From Laceyella tengchongensis (GTDB taxonomy: Bacteria; Bacillota; Bacilli; Thermoactinomycetales; Thermoactinomycetaceae): 64,000 nucleotides of DNA. Position numbers and translations under genes: made by a program. Where the stretch lies: contig NZ_FXTU01000004.1 of NCBI RefSeq assembly GCF_900182735.1, positions 62,001 through 126,000 of the forward strand, written 5' to 3'. Positions 1 through 8,875 of this stretch are shown here, in pieces. The first letter of the stretch is position 1. Each line of letters starts with the position of its first letter. The notes beneath the pieces were generated by a model, which saw only the letters and a program-made list of their open reading frames with translations, was not told the origin of the DNA and searched no databases.

Positions 1-850
1 TCCAGAGTTCAAAAGATCTATCATACATCCTGTCAATCCGTGCTCTTTCAATTCCTTCTTTAGCAATTGAGATCGACTTCTCATATATCTCCATTTTGTA
101 ATAGATTTTAGCTTGGGTATCGTACATGTTAAGCAAAACTTCAGTACTAGGAATGACTTCTTTTTCAGCCCATAACTCCTCTAAAATTTGAAGGGCTTCC
201 CCTGCTCTGTTAAGCTTTTCTAGATATATAGCTTTACTTACTTTTAAATAGTACTCAATATACCGCCTTTGTTTATTAGGAACAAATGATTCCAATCCTT
301 TTTCAACACAACGTAATGCTTCGTCTACATCACTGGTGTGCAAAATACGCCCTATTTCATAATAAGAAGCAGCTTTAATATTGCTATTGTAGTATTCGTG
401 AGTATCAACTTCTTTAATTGATTTTAGATAATATGAATGAGCTTTTGGTATTAGTTCTTTCTTAGCGTAGCATTTTGCTTTTAAAAAATAGTAATCAGCT
501 AATAAAGGGTCATTTTTTTCTAGATGTATTTTTCTTAGTTCTTCTTGAGCGAAATCTGCACTAACGAGGTCAATATCATTCTCAATAGCAACAAGCCGAT
601 TTTTTATGTCTTCCTCTGAAAAATCTTGTACCTGTAGAATAGATGAGGTTTTATTCAAGTCTACACCAATTTTTTTACACAAATGATCAAGCTTTTCCCT
701 GCTTACTTGACAAGCTCCACGTTCAATATTGCTTATAGTTGCAGTTGAAATTATCTCATCTGCTAAATCCTCTTGTCGTGCACGTTTTCTTTTTCTTGCC
801 CTTCTAATTAAATTTCCCAATTCTGGTGTTATCACAATGTATTCTTTCAC
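1..850 (-). CDS. HTH (XRE) + TPR transcriptional regulator, RRNPP-like, truncated by window edge
   Basis: Reading the minus strand from a GTG at 850 gives an open frame to base 1, about 283 codons without a stop. Residues 10-65 form a helix-turn-helix of the XRE/Cro type (LIRRARKRKRARQEDLAD, then ISTATISNIERG). The rest is alpha-helical with TPR-like repeats rich in Tyr/Ala/Leu. This layout is that of the RRNPP regulators (Rap, PlcR, AimR), which usually sense a short peptide; the peptide partner is not visible. A GGGGTG ribosome site lies about 8 bases before the GTG. The C-terminus is missing because the window begins here. The family is fairly sure, the target unknown. Confidence 0.8.
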   Translation of the reverse strand, partial: MKEYIVITPELGNLIRRARKRKRARQEDLADEIISTATISNIERGACQVSREKLDHLCKKIGVDLNKTSSILQVQDFSEEDIKNRLVAIENDIDLVSADFAQEELRKIHLEKNDPLLADYYFLKAKCYAKKELIPKAHSYYLKSIKEVDTHEYYNSNIKAASYYEIGRILHTSDVDEALRCVEKGLESFVPNKQRRYIEYYLKVSKAIYLEKLNRAGEALQILEELWAEKEVIPSTEVLLNMYDTQAKIYYKMEIYEKSISIAKEGIERARIDRMYDRSFELW

Positions 851-1206
851 TAATTGATCACCCCAACTAATTTCTTAGTTGTGTTACATGATAGAAAAAT
901 TTTCGAGAAAAATAAACTCTATATTCTGAACTATATAAAGGTGTTTTGAGCTATATTTTAGTGAGTGTATGGTTTGGTTTATTGAAATTTTATTCTTGTT
1001 GAGAGTTTAGCCTAAATTTTAATGAGATGATCGGTTTTTTGTATTAATTTCATTGTTTGAAAAATTTTAACTAGTTGAGTAGAATTGAAGCCAAGATGAA
1101 GTATTACCTACACAAAGGTTAACACTTTTCGTCGCAGTTAACAATCAGAAAGTTCACTCTCAGACGTCTTGTAATTTTAAATTATATAGGAAAAGGAGTG
1201 TTTTTG
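851..1206. other. AT-rich intergenic region between divergent genes
   Basis: About 350 bases separate the leftward regulator from the rightward small genes. Apart from the inverted repeat at 865-880 and the AAAAGGAG ribosome site at 1191-1198, I see no gene or clear structured element. It probably carries both divergent promoters, but no -35/-10 pair stands out from the AT background. Confidence 0.5.
865..880. promoter_or_regulatory. Inverted repeat just upstream of the HTH gene, possible autoregulatory operator
   Basis: AACTAA-TTTC-TTAGTT is a perfect 6-bp inverted repeat, 15 bases before the GTG start of the HTH/TPR regulator and next to its ribosome binding site. Position and symmetry suit an operator for a dimeric HTH protein. 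No binding data can be inferred. Confidence 0.4.
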
Positions 1207-1533
1207 ATGTTAAAACTTCAACTTGAGGGACGGGTAAATCAAGTTCAGCCATTTTTAATGGATTTGGATCGTCGCCCAGACCTTGTTGTAAAAAAACACG
1301 AAAATTTCATTGCAGGGCTTCAGCCAGAAGACAAAATCTCCGTGACCTGCTACGTTGACCGGAGTCCTAATCCAAAGCGGCGAATGAGGATTGCTCAACT
1401 CCTTTGCCGGGATGGGGTTGAAATTCGGATTCCTCTACTAGATGTCATGGAGGTAGATATGGCCAATGGAACCCGGCTGATAGCAGGGAGATCGTATGAC
1501 ATCTTTGCAGACAATAAAAAAAGAGCCATTTAA
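1207..1533 (+). CDS. Small hypothetical protein, DUF3970-like N-terminus
   Basis: A 108-residue protein. I chose ATG 1207 over the upstream GTG at 1198 because AAAAGGAG (1191-1198) sits 8 bases before it. The opening (MLKLQLEGRVNQVQPFLMDL) resembles the short DUF3970 proteins of Bacillus accessory elements. The second half, with CYVDRSPNPKRRMRI and a beta-rich tail, does not match anything I can name. The coding end holds a short palindrome (AGCCATTTAAATGGC, 1525-1539) that could help terminate transcription. Function unknown. Confidence 0.6.
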   Translation: MLKLQLEGRVNQVQPFLMDLDRRPDLVVKKHENFIAGLQPEDKISVTCYVDRSPNPKRRMRIAQLLCRDGVEIRIPLLDVMEVDMANGTRLIAGRSYDIFADNKKRAI

Positions 1534-1607
1534 ATGGCCCGCACAGAAAAAGTTAGATTATCTCCATTATAGCATAAACGGAATTGCCAGAAAGGGGTTC
1601 CAGATTA

Positions 1608-1820
1608 ATGGAGGAAGCAGAAATCCGATTTTGGCACGATGAGTCAAGTGATCAGATACATGTGATCCATATTCCAAGCAGTAAGACAAAGAAAATTAAA
1701 GGCAGGAAAAAGGTGGATTACTTTTTGCAGGTATATCAAGTTACACGGGACGATTGTAAGAGGGTAAGACGAGGGGATGATCGATTGGGATTATTTAAAA
1801 GAAAGTGGTTAGGTAAGTGA
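1608..1820 (+). CDS. Small hypothetical protein
   Basis: A 70-residue, charged, Lys/Arg-rich protein (for example KTKKIKGRKK and KRVRRGDD). ATG 1608 is preferred because AAAGGGG at 1590-1596 is correctly placed; a TTG at 1584 would add eight residues. No recognised domain. It sits in a run of short rightward genes typical of mobile-element cargo. Confidence 0.45.
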   Translation: MEEAEIRFWHDESSDQIHVIHIPSSKTKKIKGRKKVDYFLQVYQVTRDDCKRVRRGDDRLGLFKRKWLGK

Positions 1821-1849
1821 AGAGGTAACGGAAAGCGGGATAACACAAT

Positions 1850-1885
1850 GATTGGATACTTCGGGGTGGGGGCCGAGTATCCAAT
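1850..1885 (+). terminator. Stem-loop between small genes
   Basis: GATTGGATACT-CGG pairs with CCGAGTATCCAATC around a G-rich loop, with one bulged T. It is followed by TCTCTCT rather than a full T-run, so it may be a weak terminator or an mRNA structure ahead of the gene at 1906. Confidence 0.45.
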
Positions 1886-1905
1886 CTCTCTCTGGAGGGA
1901 AATAA

Positions 1906-2208
1906 ATGCAATATTGGTCGTTTGTATTATTTATCGTGGGTGTAGGTTGCGTAACATGGCGAAATTGGTTTGTCTACAAAAATGGGAACAGTGATTTTGT
2001 AAATGAATTAGACAGCAAGATTTGGCCCTTTGAATTAATTCGATTGGTAGCCTTCTTTGTGAGCCTATTCGCATTCGATTTGTACGAAACGATTGGCAAC
2101 GATATGGTGGATCTGCTGTGGATCGATATCGCGATGATTGGCTGGATTATTGGCGCGGTGGTGTTTCATTACAAAGTAAGAAAAGCAGTAAGAAGGTTTA
2201 AAATTTAA
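1906..2208 (+). CDS. Small membrane protein, unknown function
   Basis: A 100-residue protein with GGAGGG upstream of its ATG. Three hydrophobic spans are visible: residues 3-18 (FVLFIVGVGCVTW), 45-60 (LIRLVAFFVSLFAF) and 73-90 (IAMIGWIIGAVVF). It ends in a basic tail (KVRKAVRRFKI), which predicts a cytoplasmic C-terminus. No family recognised. It lies just 2 bases before the next gene and is probably co-transcribed with it. Confidence 0.6.
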   Translation: MQYWSFVLFIVGVGCVTWRNWFVYKNGNSDFVNELDSKIWPFELIRLVAFFVSLFAFDLYETIGNDMVDLLWIDIAMIGWIIGAVVFHYKVRKAVRRFKI

Positions 2209-2210
2209 CG

Positions 2211-2507
2211 GTGAAGGTTATGGTTAAACAAACAGATGACGAGTGGTTTCTAGAGATGATGCAACTATTTCACGATATAAGAAAAGCAACATTTGAATGT
2301 CCACAGTGTGGAAATGAACAGTCATTTGAGGATTTTATTCATCTAGGGCTTGATCCGCTACATGCTTATCGAGATTGTATTGGAATTTATCTTAACGAAC
2401 TTGGATGTCAGTTTACTGTTGATAAAAATACTGACTTTAATCAAGTCAAACTCATTATTCTCCCAGATGGAAGAGAACTGAAGGTTTTCCATTTATTTGA
2501 TCGATAA
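2211..2507 (+). CDS. VVA0879-like small zinc-binding protein
   Basis: A 98-residue protein (GTG 2211; ATG 2220 is a possible alternative start). It contains a CPQCG knuckle, then GLDPLHAYRDCIGIYL and a further Cys in LGCQFT. This order matches the VVA0879 family of small zinc-binding proteins found on phages and integrative elements. The biochemical role is unknown. Its presence supports a mobile origin for this part of the window. Confidence 0.6.
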   Translation: MKVMVKQTDDEWFLEMMQLFHDIRKATFECPQCGNEQSFEDFIHLGLDPLHAYRDCIGIYLNELGCQFTVDKNTDFNQVKLIILPDGRELKVFHLFDR

Positions 2508-2538
2508 GTTCTCTCTCATCAAGAAAGGGTGAAGTATT

Positions 2539-4173
2539 GTGGAAGAAAAATTCTTGTACGATTCCTTCAGTTCTGAGCAACAGAACTTTCTGCAAGAAGT
2601 TTTAGCATTGGGAATTCGATTTATGAGTGGTGAAGCACGAGATCACAAAGTGCTTAATTATCTGACCAACGAAGAGTGTATCGAACTCGTTTCCTCAGAG
2701 CTCCCTAGAAAGGGAAAAAGCCTTACAGATCTTTTTTCACATCTGCAAATGATCAGTAAGTATTCCATTGCTCAAAATGACCCCAAATACCTTGCCTTTC
2801 CAGATACAGGGAATAGTGTAGCTTCCATTGCAGCTGATATCCTAGTTAGCTTCTTAAATCAAAATCTCATTGCAGTTGACCGAAGTGCACCTATTGCTAG
2901 TTTTATCGAAACTCAGTTGATTCTTTGGTTGCGTCAATTAGTCGGATATCCTACGTGTGAGTTGAAAGATCTACCTAACCTCTCGAACGTTGGGGGGATG
3001 TGGACATCCGGTGGAAATATGTCTAATCACATAGCCATTTTGGCTGCTCTTCATCACAAGTTTCCGGGCCTTAAGAAGAAGGGATTATCCTCATTGGCTA
3101 AACGTCCAGCGATTGTTTTAGCTAAAGGTGTTGAACACTTCTCCTTTAAAGGAGCGGCAGAAGTACTGGGATTGGGTTCTGATGGTTTATTGTGGGTTGA
3201 ATCAAACAGCGATTACACCACAAATCCAGATGCTGTACGCTTTGAACTTGATCATCTGCCAGAAGACGTAGAACCGTTCATGGTTGTTGCAGTAGCAGGG
3301 AACTGCCGTACAACCAGTATTGATAGTATTTCATCCCTGCGAAAAATATGTGATGAATATGGACTTTGGTTGCATGTTGATGCTTGTCATGGTGGTAGCT
3401 TATTATTTTCCGATACATTACGAAGCAAGGTGGCTGGCATAGAAGAAAGTGACTCGGTCTCTTTAGATCCTCATAAAGGGATGTTTGTGACATATGCCAG
3501 TAGTTATGTTCTCTTTCGCCAGCCAGAAATTTTAACGGTGTTTTCCCGATATCCAGATAAGGTAAGAGAGTCTGGTTGTTTTGATTTGGGTTTAATTACA
3601 CCGTTTTACGGATCAAGAGGGTTTGCATCATTGAAACTCTGGTTACTCATCCAACATTTTGGACTTGAGGGCCTCAAAAAAGCGGTGGAATTTAGGGAAG
3701 TTACGTATCGACAAGTTATCGAAGTTCTTTCTAAAACAAACTATTTCTTGTTCCTTCATCAACCTATGTTCTATCGTTCGGCTTTTGTTTTTTATCCGCA
3801 AGTTGTTCGAAAGTATGTCGAAGAAAATCAATTAAAAGGTAGGAAAGAGTTAAAAACTCTTGTAAAGAAGTATACCCAAAGGTTTAGTGAAGAGTTGTAT
3901 CGAAGAGGTAATGTCATCTTTGACCTATACTCTTTGCAAGACTTGGGGAATAAGATTGGTTTTGGCATCGCTGACAAGTATCCCGTTATGGGTGTGAGTG
4001 TAGGGCATCCTTTTCTATCAGAAAAAAACCTCAAAGAAGTCGAAGCGGAGATTCGTCAGGTTGGAATGGTTTTTGAGGAACAGATGCTGAAAGAAATAAT
4101 GATGTTGACGAATGGAGATTATTCGGCTGAAAACGAAAGCGCTACCAAAATTAGTGGTCCGGCAGGGTGGTGA
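2539..4173 (+). CDS. PLP-dependent group II amino-acid decarboxylase
   Basis: A 544-residue enzyme of the glutamate/tyrosine/aromatic amino-acid decarboxylase family, fold type I. The internal aldimine lysine is K313 in SLDPHKGM, the pyridine-binding Asp is D281 in LHVDACHGG, and H200 (VEHFSFKGAA) is the ring-stacking His. The N-terminal substrate-side motif (DPKYLAFPDTGNS) is also present, so the enzyme should be active. Start is GTG 2539 behind AAAGGGTGA. The next gene starts 6 bases after its stop, so it heads a three-gene operon with the kinase-like and nucleotidyltransferase genes. The amino-acid substrate cannot be read from the sequence. The context suggests a secondary-metabolite or conflict role rather than housekeeping decarboxylation. 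Confidence 0.85.
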   Translation: MEEKFLYDSFSSEQQNFLQEVLALGIRFMSGEARDHKVLNYLTNEECIELVSSELPRKGKSLTDLFSHLQMISKYSIAQNDPKYLAFPDTGNSVASIAADILVSFLNQNLIAVDRSAPIASFIETQLILWLRQLVGYPTCELKDLPNLSNVGGMWTSGGNMSNHIAILAALHHKFPGLKKKGLSSLAKRPAIVLAKGVEHFSFKGAAEVLGLGSDGLLWVESNSDYTTNPDAVRFELDHLPEDVEPFMVVAVAGNCRTTSIDSISSLRKICDEYGLWLHVDACHGGSLLFSDTLRSKVAGIEESDSVSLDPHKGMFVTYASSYVLFRQPEILTVFSRYPDKVRESGCFDLGLITPFYGSRGFASLKLWLLIQHFGLEGLKKAVEFREVTYRQVIEVLSKTNYFLFLHQPMFYRSAFVFYPQVVRKYVEENQLKGRKELKTLVKKYTQRFSEELYRRGNVIFDLYSLQDLGNKIGFGIADKYPVMGVSVGHPFLSEKNLKEVEAEIRQVGMVFEEQMLKEIMMLTNGDYSAENESATKISGPAGW

Positions 4174-4179
4174 GTTGAT

Positions 4180-5466
4180 ATGTCTGCACTAAGAAAGCAA
4201 AATCAATTTTGGCGGTCAGTAGGAGTACAGGAAACTCAAATTTCCCCAGTTGATGCTGATTCACTGGAGGAAGCAGTAAAACAAGTATCTCTCTCAAATT
4301 CCCCCTTGTATGCATTTCGTAGAAGCCGTGACCTTATTGATCTTAAAGGAAACTTCCGTCATCTCACTTACCAAGATACAGATTATATAGTGAAACTGGC
4401 TACTCTTAAAAAAGCTGAGATGGAAGTTAATCATGCAATTGAAGCAGCAAAGCGTCTTTCTGGAACAACTCTTTTTGAAGTGGTTGTTCCACTGGTTATT
4501 CCACTGTCAGATCAAAAGTGTGCATTAGTTATGAAAGATATGGGCGTTACACTATCCGAAGATTATGAGGGCTCAGTAGGTATTTTCCCGATTGATTTAT
4601 GGGTTCAACTCCTTTCTCTCTTGTTAGAGAAAGGAGTTGAGTTCCAAGGTTTTTTACCCAGAAACCTGATATGGAAAAAGGATGAGGGACGACTTTGTTT
4701 ACTTGATTGGGAGGATGTTTTCTTTCATGATGTGGATCGGGCTTGGTCTATTACCGATATGACTGTATTCAAATGGCATTTAGCATGGTCTCAAATGTAC
4801 GGAATAGATGTTAAAACATTTTTGAGAAATGAATTTTCATCATATCTGACCAATAAAAAGATTGCTCCGCTTGATTCATTTGAAAAAATGTATCAATGGA
4901 TTATTGGTAATTCCAAGAATGATCGAAAGATCAGGGAAGAATGTACAAATGCGACCTATATAAGTGAAGAGTATCATCCAGACTATGTTAATCAATTACT
5001 ATATGCTTCAGAAATCGGACACTTAATGGATGATTTATTCCCAAAATCCCTTTCCGTTTTTTATACCTTCGCAACGGCTGAAATTGCACAACAAATAGGG
5101 AGAGGTAACTATCCGAAATTTATCTCTGCCATGACAAATGTTCTTCGGTGTTCTATTCACAATACATACACACCAGAATCAATATCAATCTCGTTACAAC
5201 CAGTTAGAAAAATGATGCTTACCACATTGATCGCTTGTTTGTCTAACATCGAAGTTGATAGCTTTATAAGATTGAGCCAAGCAACTAACTTAACTGAATG
5301 CAGACCTATTCTCAATAAACTTCTCCCCTACTCATATCAACAAGATAAGGGAGACCATATTTTAAATATGACTAAAAAATTATTCTGGTCTCAATATTAT
5401 GCAACAGGCGATCATTTAATAGGTTTGAGGAAGATTGTAAACGAGGCAATAAACATATTGAAATAA
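4180..5466 (+). CDS. Kinase-fold (APH/choline-kinase-like) protein with degenerate catalytic loop
   Basis: A 428-residue protein. Residues 60-180 show the outline of an aminoglycoside phosphotransferase/protein-kinase fold: a beta-strand lysine (YIVKLA, K72), a hinge-like ALVMKDMG (115-122), a catalytic-loop equivalent FQGFLPRN (155-162) and the metal-binding D176 in LLDWED. In the usual HGDxHxxN loop the catalytic Asp would fall at 157, where this protein has Gly, and the leading His is Phe. The C-terminal 240 residues are helical and unrecognised. It may be a pseudokinase or a diverged small-molecule kinase. It is sandwiched tightly between the decarboxylase and a nucleotidyltransferase. 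Confidence 0.55.
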   Translation: MSALRKQNQFWRSVGVQETQISPVDADSLEEAVKQVSLSNSPLYAFRRSRDLIDLKGNFRHLTYQDTDYIVKLATLKKAEMEVNHAIEAAKRLSGTTLFEVVVPLVIPLSDQKCALVMKDMGVTLSEDYEGSVGIFPIDLWVQLLSLLLEKGVEFQGFLPRNLIWKKDEGRLCLLDWEDVFFHDVDRAWSITDMTVFKWHLAWSQMYGIDVKTFLRNEFSSYLTNKKIAPLDSFEKMYQWIIGNSKNDRKIREECTNATYISEEYHPDYVNQLLYASEIGHLMDDLFPKSLSVFYTFATAEIAQQIGRGNYPKFISAMTNVLRCSIHNTYTPESISISLQPVRKMMLTTLIACLSNIEVDSFIRLSQATNLTECRPILNKLLPYSYQQDKGDHILNMTKKLFWSQYYATGDHLIGLRKIVNEAINILK

Positions 5467-5478
5467 AGGGGGAGGGAA

Positions 5479-6846
5479 ATGGCCATCCAAGACTTATTAT
5501 TACTCACAGGTCGGTTAACTGAAGTACATGGAGACAGTATAGAGGCTTTACTTGCAACCTTTTCTGAAAGAGATTTAATGGCTTTTACCGAACTTGTTAT
5601 CGTTCATCGTGTAGTTCCTCAAGTCATTAAGAAATTAAATAGGCAGTTTTCGTTAGAATTAGCCAATATTAATGCTAAGAAAATAAAAGAGGCACTGTTG
5701 CCCCACTGGACTGACGTACAACGATGGATACGTATTCATGACCAAGCTATGGAGGAGTTAATCGACATTCATAAGGTGTTTCATCCATTGGTCATAAAAG
5801 GGGGATATTTACAATCTTTATATGAAGTTGACTCTCCACGTATGATTTCCGATTTAGACTTGGTTATCGATCACCAGCAAATCTGGGACTATCTTGGATC
5901 TCTTCAAAGGAAGGGTTATCATCTCAAAAAGGCTCGGCTAGGTCGATATGCGATATATCGTGATAACCCCAATTATCCTAAGTTTGTTGGTGTGTGCCCA
6001 ATGTGGAAAGAATCAGAAGACGACATTGTAGAGATCGACATACATGTTGGTGCATTTCCAAGCTGTGGGGAGGGTTTGATCCTTTTCAAGGATACTGATC
6101 TTCACATAAAAAGATCAGTTTATTATCCTACAGCCGAAAAAAGTATTCTAATTTTACTGGCTCATATAGTTCGCCACGGCTTTTGCCGATTACGAGATAT
6201 CAATGATTTTTACCTTTTATGGAACAAGCCAGGGCTAGACAAGCAAATGGTAGAAGATGCGACAAAGGATGAATATCTTTATTCTGTACTTCAACATATC
6301 CGGCAATTAACTGGCCAGGTTTATAGTGAATTTCCTCTATATAAAAAAATAACGGAAGACCCAATGTTGTTTGCCGTTCAAAATGAAAAAGATCGAGTGA
6401 GAGATCGGATTATGCAATTCAGGTATTTATCCCAACTTTATAGTTCCTATTTTGGTGAAAAAATAGGATTACTTAAAGCTGTAAAAACGATTCCTTACCT
6501 TGAACGAACCAATCGCCCCTATCCGATTTGGGAACATAGAAAGACCAATGGAATGGATGACGAGAGAATGGTGTTTGTTCCTCTATATTGGTATCAAGGT
6601 GACATTCGAGACGATGTAATTCAGATTTTAGATAGTGATCAGATAGAGGTGTATCCTGAGTTCCAAGCTGTAGTTGTGTCACCTGGGAAAGAGCAGGAGT
6701 TGATCATTGTTCCGAATTTTATATTAACGTCTACAAGTTATCGACCTAATTACTCACTACTACCTAAACAAGATGATCAGGTAAAAGCGCTGTTTAATCA
6801 ATTTGGGGTTGGGGAGTATGGCATTGTTCCTACTTATAATGAATAG
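5479..6846 (+). CDS. NTP_transf_5-type nucleotidyltransferase
   Basis: A 455-residue protein starting at ATG 5479 behind GGGGGAGGG. The core has VIKGGYLQSLYE followed by MISDLDLVID, the paired acidic motif (DxD) of the uncharacterised nucleotidyltransferase family PF14907. A later His-containing helix (LLAHIVRHGFCRLRDINDFYLL) is also typical. Members of this family occur in peptide natural-product clusters such as lasso-peptide loci. As the third gene of the decarboxylase operon it may nucleotidylate the product or intermediate made there; that is inference. It ends just before a strong bidirectional hairpin. Confidence 0.7.
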   Translation: MAIQDLLLLTGRLTEVHGDSIEALLATFSERDLMAFTELVIVHRVVPQVIKKLNRQFSLELANINAKKIKEALLPHWTDVQRWIRIHDQAMEELIDIHKVFHPLVIKGGYLQSLYEVDSPRMISDLDLVIDHQQIWDYLGSLQRKGYHLKKARLGRYAIYRDNPNYPKFVGVCPMWKESEDDIVEIDIHVGAFPSCGEGLILFKDTDLHIKRSVYYPTAEKSILILLAHIVRHGFCRLRDINDFYLLWNKPGLDKQMVEDATKDEYLYSVLQHIRQLTGQVYSEFPLYKKITEDPMLFAVQNEKDRVRDRIMQFRYLSQLYSSYFGEKIGLLKAVKTIPYLERTNRPYPIWEHRKTNGMDDERMVFVPLYWYQGDIRDDVIQILDSDQIEVYPEFQAVVVSPGKEQELIIVPNFILTSTSYRPNYSLLPKQDDQVKALFNQFGVGEYGIVPTYNE

Positions 6847-6873
6847 GAGAACAGCCAAAATAGGCTGTTCTCC
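6846..6873. terminator. Bidirectional terminator between convergent genes
   Basis: GGAGAACAGCC and GGCTGTTCTCC are perfect 11-bp arms around AAAATA. The hairpin lies exactly between the stop of the rightward nucleotidyltransferase and the stop of the leftward argS. It should end both transcripts. Confidence 0.8.
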
Positions 6874-6875
6874 TT

Positions 6876-8558
6876 CTACATTGATCTTGGTGCTTTAATT
6901 CCTAATACACGTAAACATTCTTCAATTACGGTTGCGACGGAATAGACCAAGTTCAGACGGGCATCTCGATTTTCTGAATCAAGTATGCGCACTTTTGCAT
7001 AGAAGCCATTAAAGAAACGAGCTAGATCCAATGCATAGCGAGCAATTTTAGATGGATCATAATCTTCCCAAGCCTGTTTGATGATCTCACCAAAACGGGA
7101 GAGGTGAGAGATAATAGGCCACGCTTCATCTTCGTTGATTGAATGACCAGTTTGAGGGAGAAAGTTTCCCGCTTTACGCATTAATGAGTGGCAACGAGCG
7201 TGAGTATATTGCAAGTATGGCCCTGTTTCTCCATCAAAGTTAAGCATTTGCTCGAAGGAAAAATCAACATCGTTGGTTCGGAAGTTCTTCAAGTCCTGGA
7301 AGATAACCGCGCCTATGCCAACCTGTTGAGCAACCTCATGTTTATTTTCTAGTGTTGGATTTTTTTCGTTTATTATTTGATATGCGAGATCTACGGCTTC
7401 ATTTAGAACTTCTTCCAACAAAATGACTCGCCCTTTTCGGGTGGACATTTTCTTTCCATTTTGAAGCATCATGCCAAATGGAATATGGACCATGTCTTTT
7501 TCCCAGTCGAATCCAGCTTTGTTAAGAACCAGCTTAATTTGTTTAAAATGCAATGTTTGTTCGTTCCCTACGACATATAAAGATTGGGCAAAGTCGAAAT
7601 TTCGTTTGCGAAATAATGCTGTTGCAAGGTCGCGGGTTGCATAAATAGTGGCTCCGTCAGATTTTTGTATAAGACATGGAGGAAGCTCATACTCATCTAA
7701 CTTAACAACAAGAGCGCCTTCACTCTCTTCGAGCAATCCTTTTTCAGATAGCATTTTTATAACTTCGTCCATTTTGTCGTTATAGAAGGCTTCTCCATGA
7801 AGGTAATCAAATGAAACATCCAGCAGGTTATAAATACGGAAAAACTCTTTTAAGGACTCTTCACGGAACCAGTTCCACAATTCGCGAGTTTGCGGATCTC
7901 CATCTTCTAACTTTTTAAAGTAAAGACGACCTTCATCGTTTAATTCAGGATGCTTTTCGGCTTCCTCATGAAATTTGACATATAGACGTAATAGTTCGGT
8001 AATCGGTTGTTGTTTTACCTTGTTTTCGTCGCCCCATTTTAAATAAGCAACAATCAACTTTCCAAATTGAGTGCCCCAGTCCCCTAAGTGATTAATCCGA
8101 ATAGGAGTATAACCATTTTTTGCAGCAAGGTTTGCGATTGCATTACCGATTACTGTTGAACGTAGATGCCCCATTGAGAAAGGCTTTGCAATGTTTGGGC
8201 CAGAAAGGTCAATTGTAACATAACGGTTACCGCCTTCAGCGTTTGAACCGTAGTTTCCTTTTTGAGAAATAATTCGATCCAGTACTTCTAGGCTTATTTG
8301 TGTTTTATCCAAGAAAACATTGACGTAAGGCCCAACAGCATTAACCTTTGAAAAAAGAGGATGACTGATCGTAGAGGCTAACTGTTGTGCAATATCTTGT
8401 GGAGATCGCTTAAGGATTTTTGCCCAAGTGAAACAAGGGATAGCATAGTCTCCAAAATCGGGGTTTTTTGGTTTTTCAACAACCAGTGTAATTTGGTTAG
8501 TTAGCTGATCATCTAAAGCCTCTCCAAGTGCTTGAACTACCATCTCTTTAATATCCAT
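6876..8558 (-). CDS. argS: Arginyl-tRNA synthetase
   Basis: A 560-residue class I synthetase that charges tRNA-Arg. It has the N-terminal additional domain, the HIGH-type motif in KPFSMGHLRS, a KMSKS-type motif (MSTRKGRVILLEEVL) and a helical anticodon-binding domain ending LGIKAPRSM. Length and motifs indicate an intact enzyme. It lies alone on the minus strand behind a T-box leader, so expression should respond to uncharged tRNA-Arg. Presence in an AT-rich accessory region beside ileS debris and a separate metG suggests it could be a second, horizontally acquired copy; the rest of the genome is not visible, so this is inference. Confidence 0.92.
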   Translation of the reverse strand: MDIKEMVVQALGEALDDQLTNQITLVVEKPKNPDFGDYAIPCFTWAKILKRSPQDIAQQLASTISHPLFSKVNAVGPYVNVFLDKTQISLEVLDRIISQKGNYGSNAEGGNRYVTIDLSGPNIAKPFSMGHLRSTVIGNAIANLAAKNGYTPIRINHLGDWGTQFGKLIVAYLKWGDENKVKQQPITELLRLYVKFHEEAEKHPELNDEGRLYFKKLEDGDPQTRELWNWFREESLKEFFRIYNLLDVSFDYLHGEAFYNDKMDEVIKMLSEKGLLEESEGALVVKLDEYELPPCLIQKSDGATIYATRDLATALFRKRNFDFAQSLYVVGNEQTLHFKQIKLVLNKAGFDWEKDMVHIPFGMMLQNGKKMSTRKGRVILLEEVLNEAVDLAYQIINEKNPTLENKHEVAQQVGIGAVIFQDLKNFRTNDVDFSFEQMLNFDGETGPYLQYTHARCHSLMRKAGNFLPQTGHSINEDEAWPIISHLSRFGEIIKQAWEDYDPSKIARYALDLARFFNGFYAKVRILDSENRDARLNLVYSVATVIEECLRVLGIKAPRSM

Positions 8559-8571
8559 TGAAAGCCCTCCT

Positions 8572-8845
8572 TGTTATATAAATAAAAAAACTCATCTCCT
8601 GTAAAGGAGACGAGTTTTTCCCGTGGTGCCACTCCAGTTGCATTATAAAAATGCCACTTTACTATGATAACGGGAGTGAATCCCGGTTACGTTTACTGTG
8701 GTTCAACGCAACATCTCATGAGCGCGCTTCAAAAAGGGGCGTTTACTAGGCTCACAGCAACCCTAGCTCGCTGAAAAACAAATCCCTTTTTTACTTTCTC
8801 AGTCATCGGTTGTCCTGTATCAAATTTTATTAGCATCTTATCAGA
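8572..8845 (-). promoter_or_regulatory. T-box riboswitch leader of argS
   Basis: On the minus strand the leader contains the T-box GGAGTGGCACCACGG (8621-8635), a variant of the usual GGGTGGNACCGCG. A terminator follows in which CTCGTCTCC pairs with GGAGATGAG (8591-8614), then a T-run. Upstream, a stem I-like segment contains GAAG-CGC-GCTC, where CGC at 8724-8726 is a fitting arginine specifier codon. The order leader, antiterminator, terminator, argS start is canonical. Element identity is sure; the specifier is likely. Confidence 0.88.
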
Positions 8846-8875
8846 TGTAATCAAAAATGTAAAGGAGTGGTTTAT

